Positions 15,446 through 26,040 of a DNA stretch of 64,000 bases are shown one piece after another. A program made the translations under genes and the position numbers. Source of the DNA: Takakia lepidozioides (lineage: Eukaryota; Streptophyta; Takakiopsida; Takakiales; Takakiaceae); assembly GCA_030704615.1 (NCBI GenBank), contig CM060731.1, forward strand, positions 64,086,756-64,150,755, given 5' to 3'. Below the pieces are notes generated by a model, which saw only the letters and a list, made by a program, of their open reading frames with translations, did no database searches and was not told the DNA's origin. The first letter of the stretch is position 1. Each line of letters opens with the position of its first letter.

Positions 15446-16550
15446 TTATTTCTTTGGCCATTTGACCAAGTCTTTGTCCATCTCGTCACACAGCCAACTA
15501 ATCATATGAGTACGGGAAGCTATCATGGTTGACTCGTCGAACCAACTTACAGTAAACGCCCGCCTATGACGGGTTTGATCTTCTGTGGTTTTCACATTGA
15601 ACTTCCACTCCAAGTAAAATTGCACAAAACAAAGTGCATAATAGCCGCACTCCCAACAGCTCCGTTGCTGGGGGACACTGGCCTCAAAACCATTCCATCC
15701 TCTCCATGACGTAACTGAAGTCATCAAATCCAGGCATGCAATCAAAGAACGCTATGGCAAAATTTCACAAAATTCCTTCAACGAGTTTGGGTCGGGCAAT
15801 GGTTTTATGGGAGTCCAAATGTACTATCCGACCTCGGCACTCTAAAACAGCAACACTCCAGTGATCACTGCAACACAAACAAAGCCGTAACGTCAGAATA
15901 GAAAAAAAAACTCTCCAATGAAACCCATTGTGGTGTAACCCGGCTGTGGTATAACCCAGTAGTGTAACCCACCTCATGTGTAACCCAGTAGTGTAACCCT
16001 TTGTACTGTAACTCTAAACGGTGTAACACAACTAGTCAGCGGTGCAAATCCAAACTAGTGCAACTCAGTGTAGAACAGAGGAGTGTAACCCAACATGATC
16101 AGTCAACGCTCAAATATCTTACTCGAAGACAATAGGGATGACAACCACGTCCACAAGATCTCGATTCTTTGTGAATACCATCCCTCGGGCATCCTGAGTG
16201 TACCATTCTTGCACCAACCCGAATAGCGTCTGCAGATCGTTACCATTGGTACGCATGACATGCCACTGGAAATGAGCACAGATGACAGACTCAGGTGCGA
16301 TAGCCTTAAACAATTTGGCCTCCAGAAGTCTGTTGTAACCCGAGAGCAATGCATCTGTGACAGTTGCTCTTATTTTATACATCGGCTCAAAATCTGTCTC
16401 TTCCAAGTAAAACTGTAACGGGGTAGAAGCCAGGAAGGCATCGCCATAATAAACCTTTACTTCGGGCGCCCCATGAGGGTCCGACACCATTCTGAACTTT
16501 GTCAAGTACCGTTGTTTTAGTCTGCACAACAAACCGCACATTACGAACAT
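15446..16550 (-). pseudogene. ULP1-like (C48) SUMO-protease domain, decayed, transposon-borne
   Basis: Minus-strand exons run 16550-16123 and from 15867 down. The first ends VVVIPIVFE at a GTAAGA donor; the second starts after a TTGCAG acceptor with DHWSVAVLECRGR, then HLDSHKT. Further down is PQQRSCWECGYYALCF. In order these match the ULP1 catalytic set: His in DHW, Asp in LDS, Gln in PQQ and Cys in WECG. ULP1 enzymes cleave SUMO or similar proteins. A stop and frame change near 15745-15767 separate the Asp and the Gln/Cys parts, so the copy is broken. The intron at 15868-16122 contains further GTGTAACCC motifs. ULP1 domains are known cargo of some plant MULEs; a captured gene is the alternative. 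Confidence 0.7.
15900..16100 (+). repeat. GTGTAACCC motifs inside the ULP1 intron
   Basis: About ten copies of GTGTAACCC/GTGTAACAC-type motifs lie within the intron separating the two ULP1-like exons. They are in the same orientation as the left array. Confidence 0.75.
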
Positions 16551-16619
16551 TACGATGCATCATACAAGAGTTATAAGGATCAAAGTACAATGAGGTACCT
16601 CGAACGCTCCCGCAAGTGT

Positions 16620-17460
16620 TTGGCAAGGACCTCTTGCTGCTGGACAACGTCAACCTCGGAGACCCCTGCACTTTTGCCTTTCGATTTGGTTCGCTGTTTT
16701 TTGGGTGCGACAAGAACAGATACTTCTTTGTTAGTGCCAGGGGGTTCAGCCAACCGCTTTCTTTGAGCAGGCGGCCGTTTTGACCTCCTGGGATTCTCTG
16801 CAACCTTGACAATGCCGCCCGTAGGGAGAATTTCTGAGCCAGAGATGACAATGCCGCCCGTAGGGGGAATTTCTGGGCCAGAGGTGCCTTGTTCTGAGTT
16901 TGCTGCAAGTGCTGAAGACTACACCCCCTCATCTGAGACGTGCTGGGGAGGTGACTGACCAAGGGCAGAAGTGTCAGAGCTCACCTCCTCGGTGCTGCCC
17001 CTGTCAGTGTCACCCTTCTGTTCAGACCCCTTATCAGAGTCACGTTTCTCAGTATCACCCTTCTCTTCGGCTACCTCCTCAGTGTCACCCTTCTCTTCGG
17101 CTTTCTCCTCAGTGTCACTCTTCTCAGTGTCACCCTTCTCTTCGGCTACCTCCTCAGTGTCACGCATTTCAGTGTCACCCTTCTCTTCGGCTACCTTCTC
17201 AGTGTCACTGTTCTCAGTGTCACCCTTCTCTTTGGCCGCCTTATCAGTGTCACCCTGCTGAGTAACAATCTTATGTGTGTCACCCTTGGCAGTGTCACTC
17301 TTCTCAGTGTTACGATGCTCCGCAACATCCTTCTCTTCGTGACTCTCCACAGTGAAACGCTCAATGTGACCCTGCTCAGTGTCACCCTTCCAACTGACAA
17401 CCAACTCGGTGACACCCTTCCCCATATCACCCATGTCGATGTCACTCTTCTTTGCATCAA
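16620..17460 (-). pseudogene. Charged, repeat-containing exon upstream of the ULP1 domain
   Basis: The minus strand encodes a low-complexity acidic/basic segment built from repeats such as EEKGDTEKSDTEEVAEEKGD, followed in another frame by two GGIV-containing repeats and a Lys/Arg-rich stretch (KRPPAQRKRL, PKKQRTKSKGK). Codons of the GDTEK repeat come from the DNA repeat AGTGTCACCC, one base away from the surrounding GTGTAACCC motif. It probably belongs to the same gene as the ULP1 domain and is shifted in frame near 16920-16960. Function unknown; nuclear localisation is plausible from the basic patches. Confidence 0.5.
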
Positions 17461-17502
17461 CCTCCTCAATGCCTCCTCAAAGTGATGGGCGGCGCGACGA
17501 CG

Positions 17503-18254
17503 CACTACAACATATCACGGTATTTATGACTGTATATATAACTATTCTACAGTCATAAACGGTACATATGACTTCTATGATTGTAAGTCGTGCAAACCAA
17601 GTCAATACAATGAGTACAGGATGGTACGGTCCGGATGACTACAGTCATATGAACCAAGTGATATATCTCACTGCAGTCATATATACCATACTGCAACCGC
17701 GCCACGTGGCGAGGCGCAATTGATTTAAAAATTTTAATTTAAAAATAAAATAAAAATATATATTAAACGCCGCATCGCATCGCTTGTGCCACCTGGCATA
17801 ATGCATTTTATAATAATGAAAAAACCACGTGGCAGTCCATCTAGGGTACCACGTGCTATCCCTAGCTCGCCTACTAACCCTAGGGCCATCTTATCCATTT
17901 GATTGTACTTAGAGGAGTTTGAACTTGGTGTTTTAATTGTATTATACACACCAAATTACAAAATCCCCAGTAGTCATCATGACTACGTAACCTCATCCAT
18001 GTACACTGTAGTCATGGAAATGACTATGAATGGTGAGCTAAATCTGATCAATTGCCGTTGACCAGCCTTCCGCCCATTCCGGAGCCATGTAGTCATACAG
18101 ACGACTATTTAGGTAGTCGTTCGTATGACTACAGTCGTATGAACGACTGCGGGAGGTCAATTTTATATAAAAACATGGTGCAGTCATGGTCAAAGTCATG
18201 AAAACCATGACTACCACGGTTTGGCAATCATAACTACCGCGATCTGTTGTAGTG
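17503..18254. mobile_element. Non-autonomous CACTA (En/Spm) transposon, 752 bp, with 3-bp TSD
   Basis: The left end reads CACTACAACATATCACGGTA and the right end is its imperfect complement, finishing TGTTGTAGTG. The terminal inverted repeats match over about 30 bp with a few mismatches. ACG flanks both sides (17500-17502 and 18255-18257), the 3-bp target duplication typical of CACTA elements. No transposase is encoded. The inside is AT rich and carries many subterminal copies of GTAGTCAT and its complement ATGACTAC in both orientations. It is inserted in the charged/ULP1-type gene, so it post-dates that gene. Confidence 0.93.
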
Positions 18255-18272
18255 ACGGCTTGCCTTGCAAAA

Positions 18273-18975
18273 CTATATAGCTCCGTTGATCTTAACTGAC
18301 TTGTCACCCCACTCTTCTGTACTCAAACTCGATTTTAAATCCTCGAGCTCAGAATCCAAGGTCGCAATTCCGTCACCAAGTTGTGCAAAGTACATCAGAC
18401 TAAAGCCGTAATACTCATCGACCAGGTCCTTCACCTTTGAGGCCGTAAGAGCACTTTCCAGAAGGTCAGTCATGAACCCCAACCTGGGATGCGTTTGGGA
18501 AACTGACCTACCATGATTTCTTACATCGTTGTGGGCCAGAATTCTCAAAAAGAGTGGTGGCAGTCCAATGTGTGGTTTGGTGAGATTCTCCATTTGATTG
18601 ATCAATCCTTCCGCAAAACCGCGAGTGAATTCCAACGGATCTGAAACAACCAAACCTTCGATTCCATCTACAGTAATAGTGATGACAAGAGGATTTGAAA
18701 TTCTGGCATCGTCAAGGTCGGTATTGCCAACAGCTGGTTTGTCCATCGTGTCATCATCATGCGAGGCTTGGCTCTCTCGATGGACTCGTGTAAGTCTCTC
18801 ACCTTTTTTCTTTTTCTGCTTTGGCATGTCAGGATGCCCAATGCTCTCCAAATACTCCTTCACCCGATTCAATTCCTCTATCATTAACGGACCATGATCC
18901 GTCTGGGTTGTAAACGCCTTGTGGGCAGCAACAACACTATCCATATCATCACTTCTAAGATGATGTCGAGCTCCC
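18273..18975 (-). pseudogene. Unknown transposon-borne protein exon
   Basis: A minus-strand frame of about 230 codons opens after an acceptor (GCGCAG, near 18976). It encodes a helical, mixed-charge protein with EELNRVKEYLESIGHPDMP, a KQKKKKGE basic patch and LEFTRGFAEGLINQMENL. I recognise no domain. It ends at a stop shortly before the CACTA insertion and lies in line with the ULP1 exons, so I infer that it was an internal exon of one gene running from about 19603 to 15446. Confidence 0.45.
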
Positions 18976-19200
18976 TGCGCAATACAGCGTGAGGGGTTAC
19001 ACCAGAGAAAAGGGTTATAACACGAGGGGTTACACATGAAAAATGGGTTACAAGGAAGGTGGGCTACACGGGGTTACACACCATAGGGATTTTTAACAGG
19101 GGTCCTCTGTAGGTGGGTTACACTTTGGGTTACACGCCACAGGAGAGACAGGGGGGGTAACACAAAGGGTTACACGGATAGACAACAGCCCGAAATTTGA
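18976..19200 (-). repeat. GGGTTACAC motifs in intron
   Basis: About nine copies of GGGTTACA(C) lie in the presumed intron between the zinc-finger exon and the unknown exon. On the transcribed (minus) strand this reads GTGTAACCC, as in the left array read on the plus strand. Confidence 0.75.
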
Positions 19201-19339
19201 AAAACAGAAAAATGGCAGGGAATCCAACTTGATTGTCCGTCGATAGAACCCAACTTGATTTTGCAGCTGTCACATGGACATTTTCAACAGCCATGGCATG
19301 CTTGAGCTCCGCATCAGGAAACAGTTTTGTTCCTTTCGG

Positions 19340-19603
19340 TCAGGCCATACATGCGGCCGTTCCATCGACAATATGCCGATTCAGTCTGCTCTTATCTACC
19401 TTTACTTCCCCACAGTAAGGACATTTGAACTTAGGCCAGCCCTTTGCTCCCTCCACCTTGGCCTCTCTACACCTGGTGTGGCAATACGCGATCATTGTAG
19501 CATGCTCATGCTCAGTGTACCAGAAGCGAACTCGTTCACCATCCCTCTTTAAGTGATCAAATGGAATAGTAGCCTCTCCAGGGAACAGATAACAATCAGC
19601 CAT
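19340..19603 (-). CDS. Small C2H2-type zinc-finger exon, probable N-terminus of the transposon gene
   Basis: The ATG at 19603 opens MADCYLFPGEATIPFDHLKR, then KFKCPYCGEVKVDKSRLNRH, a Cys-x2-Cys followed by His residues that could form a C2H2 or BED-like finger. It ends in CMA at a TGA, although a GTATGG just before the stop could act as a donor. The minus-strand position in line with the other exons suggests it begins the same gene. An inverted relative lies at 20400-20560. Confidence 0.5.
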   Translation of the reverse strand: MADCYLFPGEATIPFDHLKRDGERVRFWYTEHEHATMIAYCHTRCREAKVEGAKGWPKFKCPYCGEVKVDKSRLNRHIVDGTAACMA

Positions 19604-19859
19604 GGCAAAAGAAAAAGCTGACAGAAGAGAAGAGAAGAGCAAGAGCAAGACAAGACAAGACAAGACCAAGAGAATTCTGAAGAACGCACAGCAGGGAGCA
19701 CGCACAGCAAGGAGTGCAGGAAGAATAGGAAAGGGCTGCGAGAAGGGAAAAACTGAACAATGATCAAAGAACGAAGAACGCAGCTAGCTAGATGTCACCC
19801 GTAAGGCACGTCGGTTAAGCGAAAGACGGCGGTTCATTAAAATATGGCGGCTTGCAATC

Positions 19860-20370
19860 AATTATATCCGCACTGACTCACACGTGTATGAGTTACAATC
19901 CCGATGTCACCCGGAATAGCGGAGTGTAACCCGTAACCCTACACTTGTGAGCGTGACAAACCGGCCGTTACCCGCATGCGAGACACGTCGAGTGTTACCC
20001 TCCGTCATGTACCCACATATGATGTAACCCTTCGTCACAATCTCATGTACCCCTAGTGTATGTGACTCCCAAACACAACATCGATGTAAACCTGTCATAT
20101 CAAACCATTAGTATGCAACCTCCAGGTAAACATGGTCGATGTAACGCCCCACCCATGTAACCCTAGCCTATGTGGCTCCGCGAGCGCAACATCCATGTAA
20201 CCCATCAAACATGTCAACCCCATCTAAACCTCCATTACTAAACCGTCTACCAAGCCACCATGTATTGAGAAAGAAAATACCGTGTAACCCCCTGTGTGTA
20301 ACCATAGCACACGTGACGCAGTCATATAAACCATTAAACATGTAACCGGTTGACAGTGCTTGCAGAACAC
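19860..20370 (+). repeat. GTGTAACCC-type array upstream of the zinc-finger exon
   Basis: Scattered copies of GTAACCC, GTTACCC and ATGTAACC are separated by non-repeating spacers. Density is lower than in the left and right arrays. Confidence 0.65.
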
Positions 20371-20389
20371 GCATGATTCGATACATATT

Positions 20390-20740
20390 GCATCCAGAAT
20401 AGCGATGAGTAGGCTGCCCCGGCTGGTGTGTGAACAAAAGATACACGAGAGGAGAGTGAATGGGCATCCCGTCAAATGAGCGGCTGCTTGCATGGCTAGA
20501 CCGAAAGAAACAAAACCCTTTCCTAATGTGGATCTCAGGAATACCATAGCCAACGGGGACGGTGACAAAACAACAAGAATGACATTGAGAAAGAAAAAGG
20601 ATAGAGACAACCGTATCAATCGTAGAGAAAACCGTAGTAATAGATTTGCCGGATCGCTGCACGGAAAGTGTTGTCTTGCATGTTGTTGGGAGGACGATAC
20701 TGAATTCAATGAACTACAAATATTTCGCATTGATGTGTGA
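20390..20740 (+). pseudogene. Inverted, diverged copy of the zinc-finger exon, then a basic reading frame
   Basis: The plus strand at about 20400-20560 aligns by eye to the minus-strand zinc-finger exon at 19340-19490, including the GCATG/GACCGAAAG block near its end, but is out of frame upstream. A short frame from 20492 continues with MARPKETKPFPNVDLRNT and a Lys/Arg-rich run. I infer a degenerate inverted duplication of the first exon. Function unknown. Confidence 0.4.
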
Positions 20741-20884
20741 AGCCGATTGGGCGCCACGGGAATTGCAGAAAGCTGATGCCCCAAAGCAAAAAAACGAGTG
20801 AGCTAGGAATCTGAAAAACGGATGGAGAGAGCAAATTAGGGTTTCGGCCTCCATTCAACCTCCATTCGGCCGTCGGATAGTTTA

Positions 20885-22640
20885 CACGTGTATGATGTAC
20901 ACGAGGCGGAGTTACAAAGGGTTACATGGGTTACAAAGGGTCACAGAGGGTTACATGGAGTGAGGTTACATAGGGGTGAGGGTGACACTCTACGGTGCTA
21001 CAGACGGTTACATGGGTTACAGAGGGTTACATGGTGGTGAGGGTTACAGAGGGTCACAGAGGGTTACATGGAGTGAGGGTTAGATAGGGATGAGGGTGAC
21101 ACTCTGCGGTGTTACAGAGGGTTACATGGGTTACAGAGGGTCACATAGGGTTACATGGGGGTGAGGGTGACACTCTGCGGTGTTACAGAGGGTTACATGG
21201 TGGTGAGGGTTACACCTGGTGAGGGTTATAGAGGGTCACAGGGTTACATGGGGGTGAAGGTGACACTCTGTAGTGTTACAGAGGGTTACATGGGTTACAG
21301 AGGGTTACATGGTGGTAAGGGTTACATGGATTACAAAGGGTCACAGAGGAATACATGGAGTGAGGGTTACATGGGAGTGAGGGAGACACTCTGCAGTGTT
21401 ACAGAGGGTTACAAGGTGGTGAGGGTTACATGGGTTACAGAGGGTTACATGGTGGTGAGGGTTACACCTGGTAAGGGTCACAGAGGGTTACATGGGTTAC
21501 AGAGGGTCACATAGGGTTACATAGGGTTACATGGATTACAGAGGGTTACATGGGTTACAGAGGGTTACATGGGTTACAAAGGGTTACATGGAGTGAGGGT
21601 TACATAGGGGTGAGAGTGACACTCTGCGGTGTTATAGAGGGTTATGGGTTACATAGGGTTACATGGTGGTGAGGGTTACACCTGGTGAGGGTTATAGAGG
21701 GTCACAGAGGGTCACAGAGGGTTACATGGGTTACAAAGGGTTACAGAAGGTTACATGGAGTGAGGGTTACATAGGGGTGGGGGTGACACTCTGCGGTGTT
21801 ACAAAGGGTTACATGGGTTGCAAAGTGTTATAGAGGGTTACACGGAGTGAGGGTTACATAGGGGTGGGGGTGACACTCTGCGGTGTTACAGAGGGTTACA
21901 TGGGTTACAGAGGGTTAGATGGTGGTGAGGGTTACACAGGGTCACACAGGGTTACATGGGTTACAAAGGGTTACATGGAGTGAGGGTTACATAGGGGTGA
22001 GGGTGACACACAGCGGTGTTACAGAGGGATACACGGGTGTTACAGAGGGATACACGGGTGTTACATGGGTTGCAGAGGGTTACAGAGGGTCACAGAGGGT
22101 TACATGGAGTGAGGGTTACATAGGGGTGAGGGTGACACTCAGCGGTGTTATAGAGGGATACACGGGTTATAGAGGGTTACATGGTGGTGAGGGTTACACC
22201 TGGTGAGGATTACAGAGGGTCACAGAGGGTTAGATGGAGTGAGGATTACATGGGGGTGAGGGTGACACTCTGCGGTGTTACATAGGGTTACATGGGTTAC
22301 AGAGGGTCACAGACGGTTACATGGGTTACAAAGGGTTACAGAGGGTTACATGGAGTGAGGGTTACATAGGGGTGATGGTGACACTCAACGGTGTTACAGA
22401 GGGTTACATGGTGGTGAGGGTTACACTTGGTGGGGTTACAGAGGGTCACATAGGGTTATATGGAATTAGGGTTACATGGGGGTGAGGGTGACACTCTGCG
22501 GTGTTACAGAGGGTTACATGAGGGTTACACCTGGTGAGGGTTACAGAGGGTCATGGGGTTACATGGGTTGCAGAGGGTTGCAGAGGGTTACATGGTGGTG
22601 TAGGTTACACTCGGCGGAGTTACAGAGGGTTACATGGGGG
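20885..22640 (-). repeat. GGGTTACA array (right array), inverted relative to the left array
   Basis: Dense copies of GAGGGTTACATGG and GGGTTACAGA, plus a longer recurrent phrase containing GTGAGGGTGACACTCTGCGG. The motif is the complement of the left array (TGTAACCC), so the two arrays face each other around the zinc-finger/ULP1 block. This array is far more regular than the left one, with a higher-order period of roughly 60-150 bp. Long open frames through it are by-products of the repeat. Confidence 0.9.
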
Positions 22641-23229
22641 TGAGGGTTAAACTGACGGACTGGTGTCGCAAAACGACGACGCAGGCGGCGACGACGCGCC
22701 GGGGGCGACGACGCCGATGGGATGAGAGCGGGTGTGGGGAGGGATTGACTGAGCCCAACCGGCTGCCTTTCGATGGCTGCCGGAGGCGGAGAACCGGCGG
22801 TACGGGGTGTCAGGGCTGGACCGTCCTGACGCGCTCGTATTAAGTTCTTACATTATTCCTATTATCTTCCATATTCAACAATGCTTGCAATATTTGCAAA
22901 ATAACCTAGGGATAACCTAGCTACATAACACAAGTTTGCGAGCTCCAAAAAAGTAATAATTGTTGACGAGCACAATCTACTTTCGACCCAACGGCTGCCA
23001 CAAATGATGGGCCTTGGCCAAAGCTTGAATAGGCATCAGTAGGCCTAGCAGGGTGGTGCCAATCAATTACCTCCCAGGTCTCGAGTGAGGTGGCCTAATG
23101 GGTTGGCCAGGTAATTATCCGTCACCCTTCGATTATTATTATTATTATTCCAGAACAGGTGGGTAAGCAAAAATGTCGGTAGTTAAATGATTATACAATT
23201 ACACCATGATGTCCAGGTATATGATATAT
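22641..23229. other. GC-rich then AT-rich intergenic sequence with an (ATT)n tract
   Basis: A GC-rich patch with repeated GACGACG (about 22670-22820) may mark the end of the array-bearing element. An (ATT)n microsatellite lies at 23131-23149. No gene is supportable. Confidence 0.5.
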
Positions 23230-23500
23230 CCGCACAACACTAAACCAGGTAAATCGATTTTTGCTTATCCTCCAGGTAAGGGTAAATAGAAATCAGAGGA
23301 TTATTTATCCTCTGGGTAAGGATAAATTATTTGTATGTCCATTTATTTATCCTCCGGGTAAGGGTAAATTTTTTACATGTCCATTTACTTATCCTACGGG
23401 TAAAGGACAAATGCCATATTTTTTTTATCGGATAAGGATATATACCGGGTAAGGATAAATAATTTACCCTTTTTTATACCCGCCGGGTAAATAAAGGATA
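23230..23500 (+). repeat. Tandem GGGTAAGGATAAAT-type repeats
   Basis: Five or so imperfect copies of TTTATCCTCCGGGTAAGGGT, spaced about 40-60 bp, each a partial inverted repeat (TTATCC...GGATAA). Copies differ by substitutions. It resembles the inside of a small transposon but I find no termini. Confidence 0.6.
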
Positions 23501-24014
23501 TATTGAAGGATATATAGTTTTTAACTAATTAATTAAGGTAATCAATTTTTGGTCTATTTTTTGGTTTAGTATAAGGCTGATATGTTGTATCATATGTAGT
23601 GAATAATATGAGGAATAATCATGAGCGTGTCTCTTTACATCAAAGATAATAATCAAACAAAATCAAATAAAACCATGTACGAGTGCCTCGTCCACGAAAC
23701 TAGTGCCTCCGAGATCCAAGTAAAGATAATAATGAAACCAAAAAAAGTATGACAATGCAATGTAATATATAATTTCAAGGCTTATGGCTAATAATATGAC
23801 ATAATCACTATATCATCTCTATGAAGTGCTAAGATACACAAGGAGGAAGAAGTGCCAAAATACATGATAGTACCCTACATTTAATTAAGTTTACCCTTTT
23901 ATATACTCTCAAACATTTAAATTTTGAAGTTTAAGGTAACAAACTATCTTTTGAGAGAAGACATTCAAGGTCATATTGAGATGAACTTGACTCCAGCTGA
24001 AGGTCCGAACATGG

Positions 24015-24900
24015 ATGAGTTTAGAAAGAAGAAGCTCAGAGCTCTCACTATCATCAATCTCTCTTTCTGATAAGATCATCCACTATGTCTCCCACTTGAC
24101 TAAACCAAAGGCAGTTTGGGATGCTCTTGCCAAGATGTACGATGACAAATCATCATCTAGGCAAATGGCAGTAAGGAATAAGCTTCAGAGCATGAAAATG
24201 ACTGAAGATACTACAATGGAAGAATTCCTTGAAACCATCACTAGTCTTGTTGCCCAACTTGCTAGCTTGGGTGAAGAGGAGCACATTGTGGTAGAGACCA
24301 TTCTGAATACATTGCCTGATTCATACCTTGCTTATGGAGATTCCATCATGGCTCAGAGGGAGCTCCCAGATTTTGTAGAACTCACTTCAAAGTTGCTACA
24401 CGAGGAAAGTCGAAGGGAGCTAAGAGGACGCAAATTGAGCCAGAACGAAGTCATGTGGGTGAAGTTGAAACACTTTAATCACGCGTATAAGAGTACTCGG
24501 GGGGTCAGACTTGCCTCGACCATGAAATCATCAACTGGTACTTGCAACCGATGTGGTAAGGAGGGTCACTGGGCGAAGAAATATTGTTCGGTGCCATATG
24601 ACGAAATTATCCGATCTCGATCCCAATAGGCCAACGTTGTGGAGGACATGCCAGAAGAATCTGATGACGAAAATGGCGGTGATGTTGTCGAAATGCTTGA
24701 AATGGCGATGGCGGCACAGTGCACTTGACACACACGATGTTGTTTCTCCAAGGGATAGACATGCATCATGGATTATGGACTCGAAGGCAAGCAAGCATGG
24801 CACATACAACTCCAATATTCTTCGTAATATTGAAGTAGGTAGCAACAATACTTCTAATGAATGCTCTGCTGGTGGCACTTATCACTCACTGAGTGAGAGG
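24015..24900 (+). pseudogene. gag: Ty1/copia retrotransposon Gag and protease fragment
   Basis: The first 205 codons encode a copia Gag: KPKAVWDALAKMYDDKSSSR, LQSMKMTEDTTMEEFLETI, and a CCHC zinc knuckle CNRCGKEGHWAKKYC. After the stop at 24627-24629, another frame carries SWIMDSKASKHGTYNSNI, the position of the copia protease active site; the usual DSG triad reads DSK, so this protease is unlikely to work. Reverse transcriptase, integrase and paired LTRs were not found. A decayed 5' part of a copia element. Confidence 0.8.
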
Positions 24901-25139
24901 GAAATGCCACACAAATGTACTCTCAAATGGATCAATAAAGTGAATTACATATGTTTTGTACGTGCCTCGTATGACGAGAAATCACTTCGTTAGTCTGGTG
25001 AATCCAACCCAGGCACATCAGTCGCTCAATCCCAGGGTAAGGGGAAAGCAAAGAAGTGGACTGTCGTCCAGCAGGTGAGGGACGTGTTGCGAAGAAACCA
25101 ACAAAGAAAGGTAGTAAGTCCTAAGTGTTCATGAACAAG

Positions 25140-25430
25140 GACCGAAAATTGGCATTCGAGACGGACAACGAAGTGGCTTTTCTGCTACAGATGCACAAAT
25201 AAGTACAGTGGCTCTGCTCAGTCGTTAGAGTCCGTTGAGTCAGATGAGACCGCTGGTGAGTATCATGCGTGTGCTGAGTCTGCTGCTCAGTCTTCTTTTA
25301 TGCTTTATGAGTCTGCTCACTCGCACTCTGCTCCACCTCGACAGTCTGCTGAAGGCCATCTGCTGTGTGCAGAATGGGTTCTCGATTCAGGGCACTCATG
25401 TCTTGACATGTGGCGGTCGGCAATAGCATG
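25140..25430 (+). pseudogene. Second copia-like protease remnant
   Basis: A frame rich in Ser/Ala/His (AESAAQSS, ESAHSHSAPPRQSAEG) leads into LLCAEWVLDSGHSCLDMW and a stop. EWVLDSG matches a copia aspartic-protease active site with its DSG intact. It is separated from the first element's protease by about 500 bp and is short, so it may be another copy or a duplicated piece. The codons carry the GTCTGCT DNA motif common in this region. Confidence 0.45.
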
Positions 25431-25799
25431 ATTGAGTTTAATGAAGGCGACCCCCGGTACCAGTGCCGCTTGGACCCGGAAGACATAAAGGCACTTGAGA
25501 AGGTTTAGTCTGAGTGCACATGTAGACTGCTGGAGATGTGGTGTCGCTTCTATGAGAAGTCGGTTGAGGAAGCGTACTCAAAGACTGTTGTTTTTCTGTC
25601 AATGTGCACTTGGTCTCTTATGAAGTTTAACGCAGACGGGCCACGTGAAAAGGCTAGTGGAGAATGTGCATGGGAACTGGAGCGTCGCTCGGCTGGGCAA
25701 AGACATCAAAGACTGCCATCATATAATGGTTGCGCTTGTGGACGAGTAAGATCTCCATCCTGAATTTGTTCTGTTCTGTCTCGCTGAGTCTTCTGAATC

Positions 25800-26040
25800 A
25801 TTGCAGTTTGTTGAATCCGAATGTGGTTTGAATCCGGTCAGTCTGTTCAGTCTAGCCAGTCTGGTAAGTCTGGTCAGTCTCCCCTGTCAGGCCAGACTGG
25901 TCAGTCTGCTCAGTGTGGTCAGTCTGCTCAGTATGCCAGGTGCGTATGCTTAGTATGCTGGGTATGCTGATGAGTATGCTGAGTATGCTGGGTATGCTGG
26001 TGAGTATGCAAGGTAAGTATGCTAAGAACAGCAGACTGAC
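25800..26040 (+). repeat. CAGTCTG and GAGTATGCTGG short repeats
   Basis: About fifteen copies of CAGTCTG(G/C) at 25830-25945 pass into repeated AGTATGCTG(G/A)GTATGC at 25945-26025. These are clustered short motifs, part of the GTCTG-rich territory that extends to 28.2 kb. Confidence 0.75.

Noticed and set aside
16900-17265. Plus-strand Ser/Pro/His-rich frame opposite the charged exon
   Set aside because: It is the antisense reading of the GDTEK-coding repeat; the minus-strand version connects to neighbouring exons.
21155-22206. Long open frames rich in Gly/Tyr/Thr/Val
   Set aside because: They are translations of the GGGTTACA array; similar frames appear in several phases and none has a start context, domain or splice logic.
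20885-22640. Telomeric or interstitial telomere repeat (GGGTTA-like)
   Set aside because: The unit is GGGTTACA with variable spacers, not the plant TTTAGGG or TTAGGG tandem array.
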